Notes: a model not told the origin generated them from the sequence alone. 64,000 nucleotides of DNA from Flavobacterium sp. Root901 (GCF_001429765.1 NZ_LMJB01000007.1:58779-122778); one strand, 5' to 3'; shown: positions 25,546-34,076, numbered from the stretch's first letter. A program made the numbers and translations.

Positions 25546-26631
25546 TTAAATCTTTAAGCCATCAAAATGCGCCGTAGTTTCTTCAATCAACGACATCATT
25601 AATTCTTTTGCTTTTGTATGTTTTAAAATGGGTGAAATTTGTCCGCCCCAAAATAAAATCATGTCCCATTTTTGCTGATCGAGTGCAGCTTTTCGTAAGG
25701 GAGAAATAAAAGTAGTCTGCAGGGGAAAAGGCAGAATGTTCGATTCTTTTCCAATTATATCTTTTGCAATACGGCTTGTTATACCTCTTCCTAATCTTCC
25801 GGTATAAGCGCGGGAAAGCGTTGTATATTTTGCAGCATCTGAAAATAACATTTCTCTGTGAACAGGCAGTGCATTTGATTCGTCTGTAGCCAAAAAAGCA
25901 GTTCCAATTTGTGCTGCGTCTGCACCTAATGTCAAAGCTGCGGCAATTCCTTTTCCATCTGCAATTCCGCCCGCTGCAATGATTGGCGTTTTTATTTTTT
26001 CGCGCATTAACTGCAATAAAACAAAAGTTCCGGTTACAGACGCTTCGGCATTAGTCAGAAATGAAGGTCGGTGTCCGCCTGCTTCAAAACCAGATGCTAT
26101 AATCATATCTACGCCTTTACTTTCCAGAAAAACAGCTTCGTCAAGCGTTGTAGCTGCTCCAACTGTCACAATTCCTAATCTTCGGCATTGTTCTAAAACA
26201 TCATCGGAAGGAACGCCAAACATAAAGCTGAAAACTTTTGGTTTAACGTCTAAAATAACCTGCAGCTGATTTTCAAACCTGGACTGAAACGGAGCCGGTT
26301 TTTCCGGTAACGGAATCCCAACTTCCTCATAATACGGTTTAAAAAGCGTTTTTGTCTGCTCAAATAGTTCATCTGTCAAACCGGCTTCCGGAATATCATG
26401 ATCTGAAACCCAAAGATTAATATTATACGGTTTATTCGTGGCTGCTTTTATTTGTTTATCAGCTTGGTAAATTTCCTGCGGACTTAATGTATAAGCTCCG
26501 TAACCGCCCAATCCGCCAAGATTAGAAACAGTCGCTGTTAATTCAACCGTTGATAAATTCCCGCCAAAAGGTCCCTGCAAAATTGGATATTCTATTCCTA
26601 ATAAATCTTTAGCTCTTGTATTGTACCACAT
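25546..26631 (-). CDS. Nitronate monooxygenase family flavoprotein
   Basis: The 361-residue TIM-barrel protein has the nitronate monooxygenase / 2-nitropropane dioxygenase features: N-terminal YPILQGPFGGNLS, the FMN-phosphate region MIASGFEAGGHR, PIIAAGGIADGKGIAAALTLGADAAQIGTAFLAT. It would oxidise alkyl nitronates with FMN and oxygen, a detoxifying activity. It closes a five-gene minus-strand run (YceI, tautomerase, SDR, NTF2-like, this gene) and is followed by a terminator. A CRP-like site precedes the run. Confidence 0.9.
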   Translation of the reverse strand: MWYNTRAKDLLGIEYPILQGPFGGNLSTVELTATVSNLGGLGGYGAYTLSPQEIYQADKQIKAATNKPYNINLWVSDHDIPEAGLTDELFEQTKTLFKPYYEEVGIPLPEKPAPFQSRFENQLQVILDVKPKVFSFMFGVPSDDVLEQCRRLGIVTVGAATTLDEAVFLESKGVDMIIASGFEAGGHRPSFLTNAEASVTGTFVLLQLMREKIKTPIIAAGGIADGKGIAAALTLGADAAQIGTAFLATDESNALPVHREMLFSDAAKYTTLSRAYTGRLGRGITSRIAKDIIGKESNILPFPLQTTFISPLRKAALDQQKWDMILFWGGQISPILKHTKAKELMMSLIEETTAHFDGLKI

Positions 26632-26647
26632 GATTTCAAAATTTAAA

Positions 26648-27097
26648 TTATCTGCTTGTATCTGTCAGCATTTTATTTACGATAAGCCACTTTCCGTTAA
26701 TCTTATGGAAAGATAAAAAATCCCTATAATTATAATCGTACATTTTAACATTTAATTCCGCTACAGCAATCGAATTGACAACGCTTATATTCAGAATTTC
26801 TCCTTTAAAAGGCTTGCCGGAATCTTTTGGACTTTGTCGGTTTTTAACTCCGTCCAAATACAAATCAACTGTTTTAAAATACGGCTGTCCGTTTATATCT
26901 CCGAAAAGTAATGTTCCGGGCTGAAAAATACTTCCTAACAATAATTCATCTCCTTCATAGATACCTTTAAAGTAATAGTTTTCTATTGCATGAGTAATGG
27001 CCTGAATTTCTATTTGATTTTCCATTTTGATAGTACTTTGAGCTTTTATGCCTTGAAAAGTCCAAAGCATAAAAGCAGTTAATAAAATAGTTTTCAT
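26648..27097 (-). CDS. Exported NTF2-like (lumazine-binding-like) protein
   Basis: A 149-residue protein with a signal peptide (MKTILLTAFMLWTFQGIKAQ) and an NTF2/SnoaL-like cone fold: helix AITHAIENYYFKGIYEGDELLLGSIFQPG, strands VAELNVKMYDY and DFLSFHKINGKWLIVNKML. The W-L-I-V-N-K ending is typical of the putative lumazine-binding family. Function unknown. It follows the SDR gene by one base and precedes the nitronate monooxygenase by 16 bases, so it is co-transcribed. Confidence 0.7.
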   Translation of the reverse strand: MKTILLTAFMLWTFQGIKAQSTIKMENQIEIQAITHAIENYYFKGIYEGDELLLGSIFQPGTLLFGDINGQPYFKTVDLYLDGVKNRQSPKDSGKPFKGEILNISVVNSIAVAELNVKMYDYNYRDFLSFHKINGKWLIVNKMLTDTSR

Positions 27098-27098
27098 T

Positions 27099-27833
27099 TT
27101 AATTTAAATTGTGCCCTGCACCTTTTCCTCCATCAACATTGATGATAGATCCGGTAATAAAATTGCTTTTGGCAACGGTGTAGACCATTTCAGAAACATC
27201 ATCGATCTCTCCTACTCTGTTTAATAAATGCAAACCGGCATTTTGATCTGCGTTTTCGCCATGCATTGGCGTGCGAATAACACCCGGCGCAACGGTATTG
27301 AAACGAATATTTTGTTTTCCAAATTCGGCCGCTAACTGAATGGTCAATGCATGAATTGCTCCTTTACTGGCAATTGGAGCCGAAGCCGGCCATCCGCCTA
27401 AACCGTGATTTACTAATGGAGTTCCGATATTGATTACAACACCGCCATTTTGTTTCAGCATCTGCGGAATCACTGACTGTGTAGTAAAATAAGTTCCTTT
27501 TAAATTGGTTTTCAGAAATGTATCCAAATAATCTTCATCAACTTCTAAAAAAGGTTTACTGGCAAAAATTCCCGCATTATTAACCAATACATCTACAGAA
27601 CCAAATTTTTCTAAAGCAATTTTCACCAATTGCTCTCCTGTTTTTTTGTCGCTTACATCTCCGGTAAACATTGCCAGATTTTCGCCTGCGCCAAATTCAT
27701 TAAAAGTCTTTTCTAACGAAGCAGCTGTAACTGAATTTATAACCACGTTATCGCCTCTATCTAAAAAATATTTCGCGATTCCTTTTCCAATGCCGGAAGC
27801 TGCTCCGGTCACAATTATAGTTTGTTTTTTCAT
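27099..27833 (-). CDS. SDR-family protein lacking the catalytic tyrosine
   Basis: The 244-residue protein keeps the Rossmann TGAASGIGKGI motif, NNAG and a C-terminal GSIINVDGGKG, so it binds NAD(P). At the catalytic YxxxK the tyrosine is a proline (APIASKG), and the usual serine region reads NIGTPLVNHG. It is therefore either an atypical reductase or a non-catalytic relative. Confirmed at codon level: CCA stands where TAT/TAC is expected, with the lysine intact. Middle gene of the YceI operon; the start is 5 bases from the tautomerase stop. Confidence 0.85.
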   Translation of the reverse strand: MKKQTIIVTGAASGIGKGIAKYFLDRGDNVVINSVTAASLEKTFNEFGAGENLAMFTGDVSDKKTGEQLVKIALEKFGSVDVLVNNAGIFASKPFLEVDEDYLDTFLKTNLKGTYFTTQSVIPQMLKQNGGVVINIGTPLVNHGLGGWPASAPIASKGAIHALTIQLAAEFGKQNIRFNTVAPGVIRTPMHGENADQNAGLHLLNRVGEIDDVSEMVYTVAKSNFITGSIINVDGGKGAGHNLN

Positions 27834-27838
27834 GATAT

Positions 27839-28057
27839 TTATTTTTTATCGGCAGTAATGCCTTTTTCCCTTAATACTGAAACTTGTTCTCCCGCATAAC
27901 CCCAATCGTCCAGCTCGATTTCCTGAATTACAACGTGAGTTAAATGCGGATCTTTGTGTAATACTTTTGTAATGAGATTGGTAATTCCCATGATTAATTC
28001 CTGTTTCTGTCCGCGGGTAACGCCCTCGCGGGTCAGCTCTAGTTTTACGTAAGGCAT
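27839..28057 (-). CDS. 4-oxalocrotonate tautomerase-family protein
   Basis: A 72-residue tautomerase: starting at the ATG at 28057 exposes Pro after Met removal (MPYVKLELTREG), the catalytic base of the superfamily. The helix KQELIMGITNLITKVLHKDP and strand HVVIQEIELDDWGYAGE follow the 4-OT pattern. A longer frame upstream would bury the proline and overlap the YceI gene, so it was rejected. It would act in the cytoplasm on an enol/keto substrate. Confidence 0.85.
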   Translation of the reverse strand: MPYVKLELTREGVTRGQKQELIMGITNLITKVLHKDPHLTHVVIQEIELDDWGYAGEQVSVLREKGITADKK

Positions 28058-28061
28058 GATC

Positions 28062-28616
28062 TTAGTTTTGAGATTGTCCTGAAAAAACAGCTTCGGCATT
28101 AATTGTAAAATCAAGTTCAAAGTCATTGTAGATTAAAGTATCTCCCAGATCTTTAAAAAAGTTTCCAGATCTGAATCTGATATCATAAAGTGTTCGGTCA
28201 ATTATCAATTTTCCTGAAAGTGAAATAACATTTGGATCTTTTTGCATTGAAACTTCAAACCCCGCAGGATGTGTAATATCTTTAATAGTTAGATTGCCTT
28301 CAAGATAAACATTCCCGTTTGAAAGTTCTTTTGCAGTCTGAATATCAAATGAAGCGGTTGGAAATTTTTCGGTTGAGAAAAAATCATCCGAAGCAAGATG
28401 TCCTGCAAATTGGGCATTTGCTGCAGCATCAGTAATGTCTAAGATTTTTATAGAGGTGACATCGATAATAACATTTCCTCCATTTATTTTTCCATCGCTT
28501 AGGATGAAATTACCATTTTTGATACCAATTGTACCATTGTGAGCACCGGTTACTTTTCTTCCGGTCCAATCGATTCTGCTTTTTGAGCTTACGATATTAA
28601 AATTTATTGTTTCCAT
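28062..28616 (-). CDS. YceI-family lipid-binding-like protein
   Basis: The 184-residue protein follows the YceI pattern: SKSRIDWTGRKVTGAHNGTIGIKNGNF, DVTSIKILD, HLASDDFFSTEKFPTASFDI, and GNLTIKDITHPAGFEV. YceI proteins are barrels that bind isoprenoid or fatty ligands and are often induced by stress. No signal peptide is evident, so this copy may be cytoplasmic. First gene of a five-gene operon with a CRP-like palindrome 57 bases upstream and a Crp/Fnr gene next door. Confidence 0.88.
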   Translation of the reverse strand: METINFNIVSSKSRIDWTGRKVTGAHNGTIGIKNGNFILSDGKINGGNVIIDVTSIKILDITDAAANAQFAGHLASDDFFSTEKFPTASFDIQTAKELSNGNVYLEGNLTIKDITHPAGFEVSMQKDPNVISLSGKLIIDRTLYDIRFRSGNFFKDLGDTLIYNDFELDFTINAEAVFSGQSQN

Positions 28617-28672
28617 TTTTATTGTATTTAAAAGTACAATACAAAGGAACGGCGGTTGTCAAAATTGGTTAC

Positions 28673-28686
28673 GTGATGTAGATCAC
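28673..28686 (-). promoter_or_regulatory. CRP/FNR-like operator upstream of the YceI operon
   Basis: GTGATGTAGATCAC is a perfect inverted repeat (GTGAT-N4-ATCAC) matching the TGTGA-N6-TCACA class of sites bound by CRP-type regulators. It is 57 bases upstream of the YceI start, with a TTTTGACA-like stretch at 28664-28657 between. The Crp/Fnr-family gene at 28915-29487 is the obvious candidate. Confidence 0.7.
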
Positions 28687-28761
28687 ATTCTTTTTAAGGT
28701 GCAAATAAGCAAAGGTTCAAGGGACAAAGTTTTTTATATTGGCATAAAATTTAAAACATAG

Positions 28762-28811
28762 CCAGCGGTTTTAACCGCTGGAACGCAAATCCCTGTGGTT
28801 GAAACCACAGG
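28762..28811. repeat. Two adjacent 20-bp hairpin repeats
   Basis: CCAGCGGTTTTAACCGCTGG (28762-28781) and, ten bases on, CCTGTGGTTGAAACCACAGG (28792-28811) are perfect hairpins with 2-base centres. They lie between the YceI operon and the Crp/Fnr gene and look like REP-type extragenic repeats; they may also end the Crp/Fnr transcript. Confidence 0.65.
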
Positions 28812-28914
28812 CGATATTTTTCAGCAATACATAATCATCTCAATCAGCAAAATCTGCGGGAATCCAAATCTGTACAAAGCAAAAAAATAATCCGTAGAAT
28901 CCGTGGGCTAAAAA

Positions 28915-29487
28915 CTAAGAATTATAAAGTCGGCTAAGGGTTTCTCTGGAAACGCCTAAATAAGCAGCGATCAAATGCTTTGGAACTAAATTATAAAGTT
29001 GTGGATACAAAGCCAAAAGTTCTTCATAACGTGTTTTTACATTATTATTCATAAACGATAAAAGTCTTTTTTGGGAAGCGATATAACCTTTATTTGTTCT
29101 CCAGCGAAAAAAATGTTCAATCTGATGAAATTCGGAACACAGTTTTTCGCGGTCGGTGTTAGAAAGACAAAGAACTTCAGCATCTGTAATACAGTCTACA
29201 TTTATAGCCGCCGGAGTTTGATTGTAAAGTGCATTATAATCAGATGTCCACCAGGTTGGCATAGCAAACTGAAGAATATACATTTTGATTTCATCATTAA
29301 TATAAAAAGCTTTCAGGCATCCTGAGATTACAAAATATTCGCAATCGACACTATCGCCTTCGCTTATGATAGTCTGTCCTTTTTTAAAAGATAATCGTTT
29401 GAAATGCGAAAAGAAATAATCAAATTCTTCGTCTGTCAGCGAAACTGTTTTAGTTATATGCTCTTGTAAAAGTGTTTTGGCTTCCAT
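28915..29487 (-). CDS. Crp/Fnr-family transcriptional regulator
   Basis: The 190-residue protein has a cyclic-nucleotide-binding-type barrel (FKKGQTIISEGDSVDCEYFVISGCLKAFY) and a short C-terminal helix-turn-helix (LVPKHLIAAYLGVSRETLSRLY). No FNR-type cysteine cluster is present. In Bacteroidota such proteins often sense redox or nutrient state without cAMP. It lies next to a YceI operon carrying a perfect TGTGA-like site, and divergently from the DoxX gene, so local control is likely. Confidence 0.88.
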   Translation of the reverse strand: MEAKTLLQEHITKTVSLTDEEFDYFFSHFKRLSFKKGQTIISEGDSVDCEYFVISGCLKAFYINDEIKMYILQFAMPTWWTSDYNALYNQTPAAINVDCITDAEVLCLSNTDREKLCSEFHQIEHFFRWRTNKGYIASQKRLLSFMNNNVKTRYEELLALYPQLYNLVPKHLIAAYLGVSRETLSRLYNS

Positions 29488-29553
29488 TTTAAATGAGACT
29501 ATTATGATTTAAAAGTCTTTTGTAAAGTTATAAAATCAAATGAACTTATGGAT

Positions 29554-29628
29554 TGTCTATTTCAGATTTGAATTTGTCCGTTTCGCCAAAATAGCAATAT
29601 GAAATCAATCGGAACTGCCGCAATTTTG
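29554..29628 (+). promoter_or_regulatory. Paired 13-bp activator boxes ahead of the DoxX gene
   Basis: TGTCTATTTCAGA (29554-29566) and TGTCCGTTTCGCC (29575-29587) are direct repeats 21 bases apart. The second ends 34 bases before CAATTTTG (29621-29628), a near match to the -7 box. The same architecture occurs before the genes at 36507 and 37169. Two boxes spaced two helical turns apart are typical of AraC-type activators. Confidence 0.75.
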
Positions 29629-29657
29629 TCCTGTTTAACAACTTAAAATTTAAAATC

Positions 29658-30062
29658 ATGAATGCAAAAACAACAAAAATTATTTATTGGACAGGAATTG
29701 TTTTAACTTCTTTATGGTTTGGTGCCAGCGGTTTTTTTGAATTGACAACAAACAAATTAGTTTGGGAAATTACGCAGTTATTGGGTTATCCGGCACATTT
29801 TATTTACATTCTTGGTGTAATGAAAGTTTCAGGAGTCATTACATTATTGATTCCGAATAAATTACTAAGATTAAAAGAATGGGTATTTGCCGGAATATTT
29901 TTCGACATCATTTTCGCTTTCTTTTCCAAATTGGTTGTATTAGGTTTCCCTGCAACTATCGATGCCATTATTGCTTTTGTTATGGTAAGTGTTACTTATC
30001 TAATGTTTAGAAAATTATATTCTGCCAGTTATACAGTAAGAGTTTCTGAAGAAAACTTCTAA
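29658..30062 (+). CDS. DoxX-family membrane protein
   Basis: The 134-residue protein has four hydrophobic segments and the DoxX-type pattern (IIYWTGIVLTSLWFGASGFFEL, then LLGYPAHFIYILGVMKVSGVITLLIP). DoxX-like proteins are small inner-membrane proteins linked to thiol/redox stress or quinone metabolism; the biochemical role of most members is unknown. Its promoter carries the paired boxes shared with the alpha/beta hydrolase and cupin genes. It is divergent from the Crp/Fnr gene. Confidence 0.88.
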   Translation: MNAKTTKIIYWTGIVLTSLWFGASGFFELTTNKLVWEITQLLGYPAHFIYILGVMKVSGVITLLIPNKLLRLKEWVFAGIFFDIIFAFFSKLVVLGFPATIDAIIAFVMVSVTYLMFRKLYSASYTVRVSEENF

Positions 30063-30115
30063 AATATACTTCAATCTTGCAAAGTCATTAAGGCACAAAG
30101 TTTAACTTTATTCAT

Positions 30116-30145
30116 AAGCCTCCGGCAAAGCTGGAGGCTTTATCA
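30116..30145 (+). terminator. Terminator of the DoxX gene
   Basis: Stem AAGCCTCC / GGAGGCTT with a 9-base loop, followed by TTATCATTT; 53 bases past the DoxX stop. The T tract is poor. Confidence 0.65.
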
Positions 30146-30282
30146 TTTATATGGAATTGGCTGCAGGCGAATCAATAATATTAAAACTTTTGCAGCTGAA
30201 AATTAAACCTTTAAAATTACAATGAGCGTTAAAACAAATAATTTTGAGCTTTTCAACAAAACAACAACCTTTATTCCCGCCG

Positions 30283-30290
30283 TAAATTTG
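30283..30290 (+). promoter_or_regulatory. Probable -7 box of the SDR gene
   Basis: TAAATTTG matches TAnnTTTG and lies 24 bases upstream of the SDR start. No matching TTG element is seen at the right distance, so an activator may be needed. Confidence 0.5.
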
Positions 30291-30314
30291 TAATGAATTT
30301 AAAACACAATTACA

Positions 30315-31193
30315 ATGAATAAAATATGGTTTATCACAGGAAGTTCTCGAGGATTAGGACGTAATCTTACTGAAGCAGTATTAAATAGCGGTGACAAAGT
30401 CGCTGCAACTGCACGAGACATTAATCAGTTAAATGATTTAAAAGAAAAATTTCAGGATCAGATTCTGCCTTTGAAATTAGATGTAAACAATTACGATGAA
30501 ATTCATCAGGCTGTAAACAAAGCTGTTGAACATTTTGGAAGAATTGACGTATTGGTTAACAATGCCGGATTCGGAATAATTGGTGCAGCAGAAGCATATA
30601 CAGGTGAGCAGGTTCGCAGTCAGTTAGAAACCAATTTATTTGCGCCAATCGAAATTACCCGCGCCGTTTTGCCTTTTATGCGTAAACAAGCTTCTGGTCG
30701 AATTTTGCAAATCAGTTCTATTGGAGGACGTGTTGGAAATCCGGGCTTGACCATGTATCAGGCCGCAAAATTTGGTTTAAGCGGATTTACCGAAGCCTTA
30801 GCCAAAGAAGTTGCTCCGCTTGGAATTTTAGTAACCAGCGTTGAACCGGGAGGATTCCGTACGGATTGGGCGGGCGCATCGATGAGTTATGCTGAAGAAA
30901 TTGAAGGTTATGATATGGTAAAACAACGTACGGATTTCTTTAAAGGAGGAAATTTTGTTCCAGTTGGTGACCCTGAAAAAGCCGCTAAAGCTATGGTTGA
31001 TCTGGCCATACATCCAAACCCGCCTGTGCATCTTGTTTTGGGAAGTGAAGCTATTGGGATTTTACAAGACGCCGATCAGAAAAGAACCGAAGAAATGCAA
31101 AAATGGATGGATGTGAGTTTATCAACAGATCATGAAGAATCCGGAAGCTTTTTTGATTCAGCTCAGGGAAAATGGTATACGGGTAAAAAATAA
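30315..31193 (+). CDS. SDR-family NAD(P)-dependent oxidoreductase
   Basis: The 292-residue classical SDR has TGSSRGLGRN, AATARD after the second strand (NADPH-type), NNAGFGIIGAAE, the catalytic serine in QISSIGG and YQAAK. It is closely similar in layout to the SDR at 10583 and extends to a C-terminal acidic tail. Substrate unknown. It lies alone between two terminators and directly upstream of an AraC regulator gene transcribed the same way. Confidence 0.9.
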   Translation: MNKIWFITGSSRGLGRNLTEAVLNSGDKVAATARDINQLNDLKEKFQDQILPLKLDVNNYDEIHQAVNKAVEHFGRIDVLVNNAGFGIIGAAEAYTGEQVRSQLETNLFAPIEITRAVLPFMRKQASGRILQISSIGGRVGNPGLTMYQAAKFGLSGFTEALAKEVAPLGILVTSVEPGGFRTDWAGASMSYAEEIEGYDMVKQRTDFFKGGNFVPVGDPEKAAKAMVDLAIHPNPPVHLVLGSEAIGILQDADQKRTEEMQKWMDVSLSTDHEESGSFFDSAQGKWYTGKK

Positions 31194-31225
31194 CAGTTAT
31201 TGTAAAACTAAACAATCAAATCCAG

Positions 31226-31266
31226 ATCAGGCAGTATTCAAATTATGGGTACTGCTTGATTTTTTT
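31226..31266 (+). terminator. Terminator of the SDR gene
   Basis: ATCAGGCAGTA and TACTGCTTGAT pair over 11 positions with one G-T pair and a 13-base loop, followed by six Ts. A TAAATTTG sequence right after it (31268-31275) is too close to the next ATG to be a normal promoter. Confidence 0.85.
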
Positions 31267-31279
31267 ATAAATTTGTGAT

Positions 31280-32092
31280 ATGAACGATTCTAAAATTAAT
31301 CAGAAAACCTCGCCGATTGCCTATTCGTGTTATTACACGCAAAATCGTGAAGGAGAACAATTTGCTGCAGAACATGTATTGAGTTTTCAGATTTCGGGAG
31401 TTCTGGCTTTAAATAACGGAAATAAAGAGTATGTTTTTAATCCGGGCGATTTTAGATTTATCAGAAGAAATCAGCTTATTAAATTCATCAAACAACCTGA
31501 TCCGAATACCGCTTTTCAGTCTATTTCGATTTATCTGAATCAGGAAGCTCTTCGTGATTATTCTATACAATACAATCAAAAAACCAGCCTGATTAAAAGT
31601 CCGGAAACTGAAACGGTTTTTCGATTAAAAGAAGTTCCTTTATTGCAAAGTTTCATGAATTCACTCATACCATATATCAATGAAGATCAATTGATAACCG
31701 AAGAACTTCAGGCTTTAAAAGTAAATGAAGCCATTACTATTTTACTGCAATGCCATCCGGAATTAAAAGATATTTTATTCGATTTTAACGAACCCGGAAA
31801 AATTGACCTGGAGGCTTTTATGAAAAAGAATTTTCATTTTAATGTGCAATTAGATCGTTTTGCATATTTAACCGGAAGAAGTCTGGCTACTTTTAAAAGG
31901 GATTTTCAGCGTATTTTTGAGATTTCGCCAAGCCGATGGCTCATCCAGAAAAGATTGCAGGAAGCATATTATCAAATTAAAGAAAAAGGAAAAACACCGT
32001 CTGAAGTTTATTTAGAAGTAGGTTTTGAAGATTTATCACATTTTTCATTTGCTTTTAAAAAGCAGTTTGGAATGCCGCCGTCTAAGGTTTAG
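31280..32092 (+). CDS. AraC-family transcriptional regulator
   Basis: The 270-residue protein has an N-terminal sensing region (a cupin-like FNPGDFRFIRRNQLIKF stretch) and a C-terminal AraC/XylS double helix-turn-helix (FAYLTGRSLATFKRDFQRIFEISPSRWLIQKRLQEAYYQIKEKGKTPSEVYLEVGFEDLSHFSFAFKKQFG segment, about residues 193-266). It is a candidate to bind the paired boxes found before three nearby genes; that link rests on location and on site geometry. Its own upstream region carries no such boxes. The sensed compound is unknown. Confidence 0.9.
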   Translation: MNDSKINQKTSPIAYSCYYTQNREGEQFAAEHVLSFQISGVLALNNGNKEYVFNPGDFRFIRRNQLIKFIKQPDPNTAFQSISIYLNQEALRDYSIQYNQKTSLIKSPETETVFRLKEVPLLQSFMNSLIPYINEDQLITEELQALKVNEAITILLQCHPELKDILFDFNEPGKIDLEAFMKKNFHFNVQLDRFAYLTGRSLATFKRDFQRIFEISPSRWLIQKRLQEAYYQIKEKGKTPSEVYLEVGFEDLSHFSFAFKKQFGMPPSKV

Positions 32093-32245
32093 TTTTTTAG
32101 TTTGCAGTTTTCAGTTTTCAGTCGCAGTTTTCAGTCGCAGTTTTCAGTCTCAGCTGACATACTTTGCTCCTCTAATGACGAAACTAAATTTAGAAACTGA
32201 GACTCGGATTGAAAACTGAGACTGAAAACTGCAAACTAAAAAAAC
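32092..32245. repeat. Long inverted repeat with tandem TTTTCAGTCGCAG units
   Basis: The arms at 32092-32115 and 32221-32245 pair over about 23 bases (TTAGTTTGCAGTTTTCAGT and its complement). Between them the 13-base unit TTTTCAGTCGCAG is repeated twice with further TTTTCAGT copies, and partial complements lie near the right arm. It occupies the whole gap between convergent genes and probably ends transcription in both directions. Confidence 0.8.
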
Positions 32246-33012
32246 TACCTATTCTCCAGCCAGCTTAAAAAAGCTGTCGCTTTTTCTTTTCCGACTAATA
32301 ATTTTTCTTCCGTAGGAATAGTAAGTTTAAGAATCAGCTTTCTTGAAAAATAATGTTCGGCTTCTCTTATGGCTGAAAAATTGACCAGATATTGCCTGTT
32401 GATTCTGAAAAACTGAATGGGCGATAACAACTTATGAACCTCATCAAGAGATTGCGTAATTTGATATTCGGTTTTATCGAAAGTGACGATTGTAGGCGTT
32501 TCATTTTTGATATAGAAAAAGGCAATATTTTCGGTTTGGATTGTTTGGTATTTATTGTTTTTAAAAACCAGAAAGCTGCTTTTCCCTTTATTTTCGCCTG
32601 TTCTTGTTAAAAGATAATCAAAATCAGGCATCATTTTTTTGTTTCTTTGAAAGAAGTTTTTCAGCTCGCCTGCTTTTTTAATGGCCTGCGAAATACTTTC
32701 TCGTGAAAAAGGTTTTAAAACATAATCGATTCCGTTTGATTTGAAAGCATCAATGGCATAATCATCAAAAGCGGTACAGAAAATAACGGGTGACAAGACC
32801 TCCACATTTTTAAAGATTTCAAAACTTAAACCGTCTGCAAGCTGAATATCCATAAAAATCAAATCGGGCTGATCATTTTCTAAAAGATAACTCACAGCGC
32901 CATCAATACTTTGGATATACGACAAAATTTGAGCATCAGGCCTGATACTCAAAATAAGCTGACCAAGTGCTTTGGCCGTTTTTACTTCATCTTCAATTAT
33001 TATGATAGTCAT
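32245..33012 (-). CDS. LytTR-family response regulator
   Basis: The 255-residue protein has a receiver domain (IIIEDEVKTAKALGQL; phospho-Asp in DLIFMDIQLADG; Lys in VLKPFSRESI) and a C-terminal LytTR DNA-binding domain (FFRINRQYLVNFSAIREAEHYFSRKLILKL). It overlaps the end of the upstream kinase gene by 20 bases, so the pair is co-translated. Target genes are not evident in the window. Confidence 0.92.
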   Translation of the reverse strand: MTIIIIEDEVKTAKALGQLILSIRPDAQILSYIQSIDGAVSYLLENDQPDLIFMDIQLADGLSFEIFKNVEVLSPVIFCTAFDDYAIDAFKSNGIDYVLKPFSRESISQAIKKAGELKNFFQRNKKMMPDFDYLLTRTGENKGKSSFLVFKNNKYQTIQTENIAFFYIKNETPTIVTFDKTEYQITQSLDEVHKLLSPIQFFRINRQYLVNFSAIREAEHYFSRKLILKLTIPTEEKLLVGKEKATAFLSWLENR

Positions 33013-34009
33013 AAATTAGTGGAATTTTAACTTTAAATAATGTTTCAGTTTTATCAATTTCTATTTCTCTGTGAACCAAATGCATAAAGCGCTGATTAAT
33101 ATTATTCAGTCCAACGCCGGTTGATACGGTACCACGTTTCAGCTGAATCAGATTTTCTATTACCAGAAAATCATTTTCAGTATACAATTTAATTTTCAGC
33201 GGTTTATCAAGCGAAACGATATTATGTTTGATGCAGTTTTCGATTAACAGCTGCAAGGAAAAAGGCGGAATTGCGCAATCAAATTGTTTTTGATCTATTT
33301 CTTTCAAAACTTCAAATCCGTCTTCAAAACGGGCTTTCAGCAAATATACATACGAGTCTAAAATTTGTAGTTCTTCCCGTAACGGAATTAAATCCATCTT
33401 TCTGCTTTCGAGAGTAAATCTGTAAAAGTCAGATAATTTCAGGATAAAATCAGAACTCTGCGGATCCTGCATATCGACCATCGATTTTAAGGTATTCAGG
33501 CTATTGAACAAAAAATGCGGATTTACCTGCTGTTTCAATAATTCGTACTGCGCTCCCAGATGTACCGCTTTTGTTCGCTCGAGTTCTAATCCTATTTGCT
33601 GGGTCTGGTAATTCTGAAAAAGAAGATGCAGAAACATATATACAATCAAATTGATCAAAACTCCGCGGAGTTCAAACATAATGGGTGCATCCATTTTTGA
33701 AACCTGAAATAGTTCCTGATGTGCAATTACCAGAATTACCATCAGTAAAATCCCCATTACAACGCTTAGCAGAAGTTTCCAGTTAAAGAGACTTTTATTT
33801 GTTCGCTGTGAAGAAAATTTAGGCAAACTATAAATGTTGTAATACCAGATAAAAAGGGAAAAAAGCAATGTAATCGAAGAGTTTATAATAAGATCTCCGG
33901 GCGTAGAACCGGCATCAAATAATTTTGGTATGGAAGCCATAATTGCCAGTGCAGCCGAACTTCCCCAAATTACTTTAAGTGAAACCTGAAAACGTTTTGC
34001 TTTTTCCAT
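32993..34009 (-). CDS. LytS/YpdA-type sensor histidine kinase
   Basis: The 338-residue membrane protein has four hydrophobic segments in its first 140 residues and a His_kinase domain with the acceptor in NPHFLFNSLNTLKSM and a GHKL ATPase (LIENCIKHN, GVGLNNINQRF). This is the usual partner of LytTR regulators in Bacteroidota. No periplasmic domain is obvious, so it probably senses a membrane-associated or small signal. Coupled with the overlapping regulator gene. Confidence 0.92.
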   Translation of the reverse strand: MEKAKRFQVSLKVIWGSSAALAIMASIPKLFDAGSTPGDLIINSSITLLFSLFIWYYNIYSLPKFSSQRTNKSLFNWKLLLSVVMGILLMVILVIAHQELFQVSKMDAPIMFELRGVLINLIVYMFLHLLFQNYQTQQIGLELERTKAVHLGAQYELLKQQVNPHFLFNSLNTLKSMVDMQDPQSSDFILKLSDFYRFTLESRKMDLIPLREELQILDSYVYLLKARFEDGFEVLKEIDQKQFDCAIPPFSLQLLIENCIKHNIVSLDKPLKIKLYTENDFLVIENLIQLKRGTVSTGVGLNNINQRFMHLVHREIEIDKTETLFKVKIPLIYDYHNN

Positions 34010-34076
34010 AATTATAGTTGTTGGTTATCCTAAACTGTCAAAGATAGGTTTATTTTGAAAAATTAAAATCTAATTT

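Noticed and set aside
31268..31275. TAAATTTG as the promoter of the AraC gene
   Set aside because: It ends five bases before the start codon, which would give an almost leaderless mRNA, and it lacks an upstream TTG.
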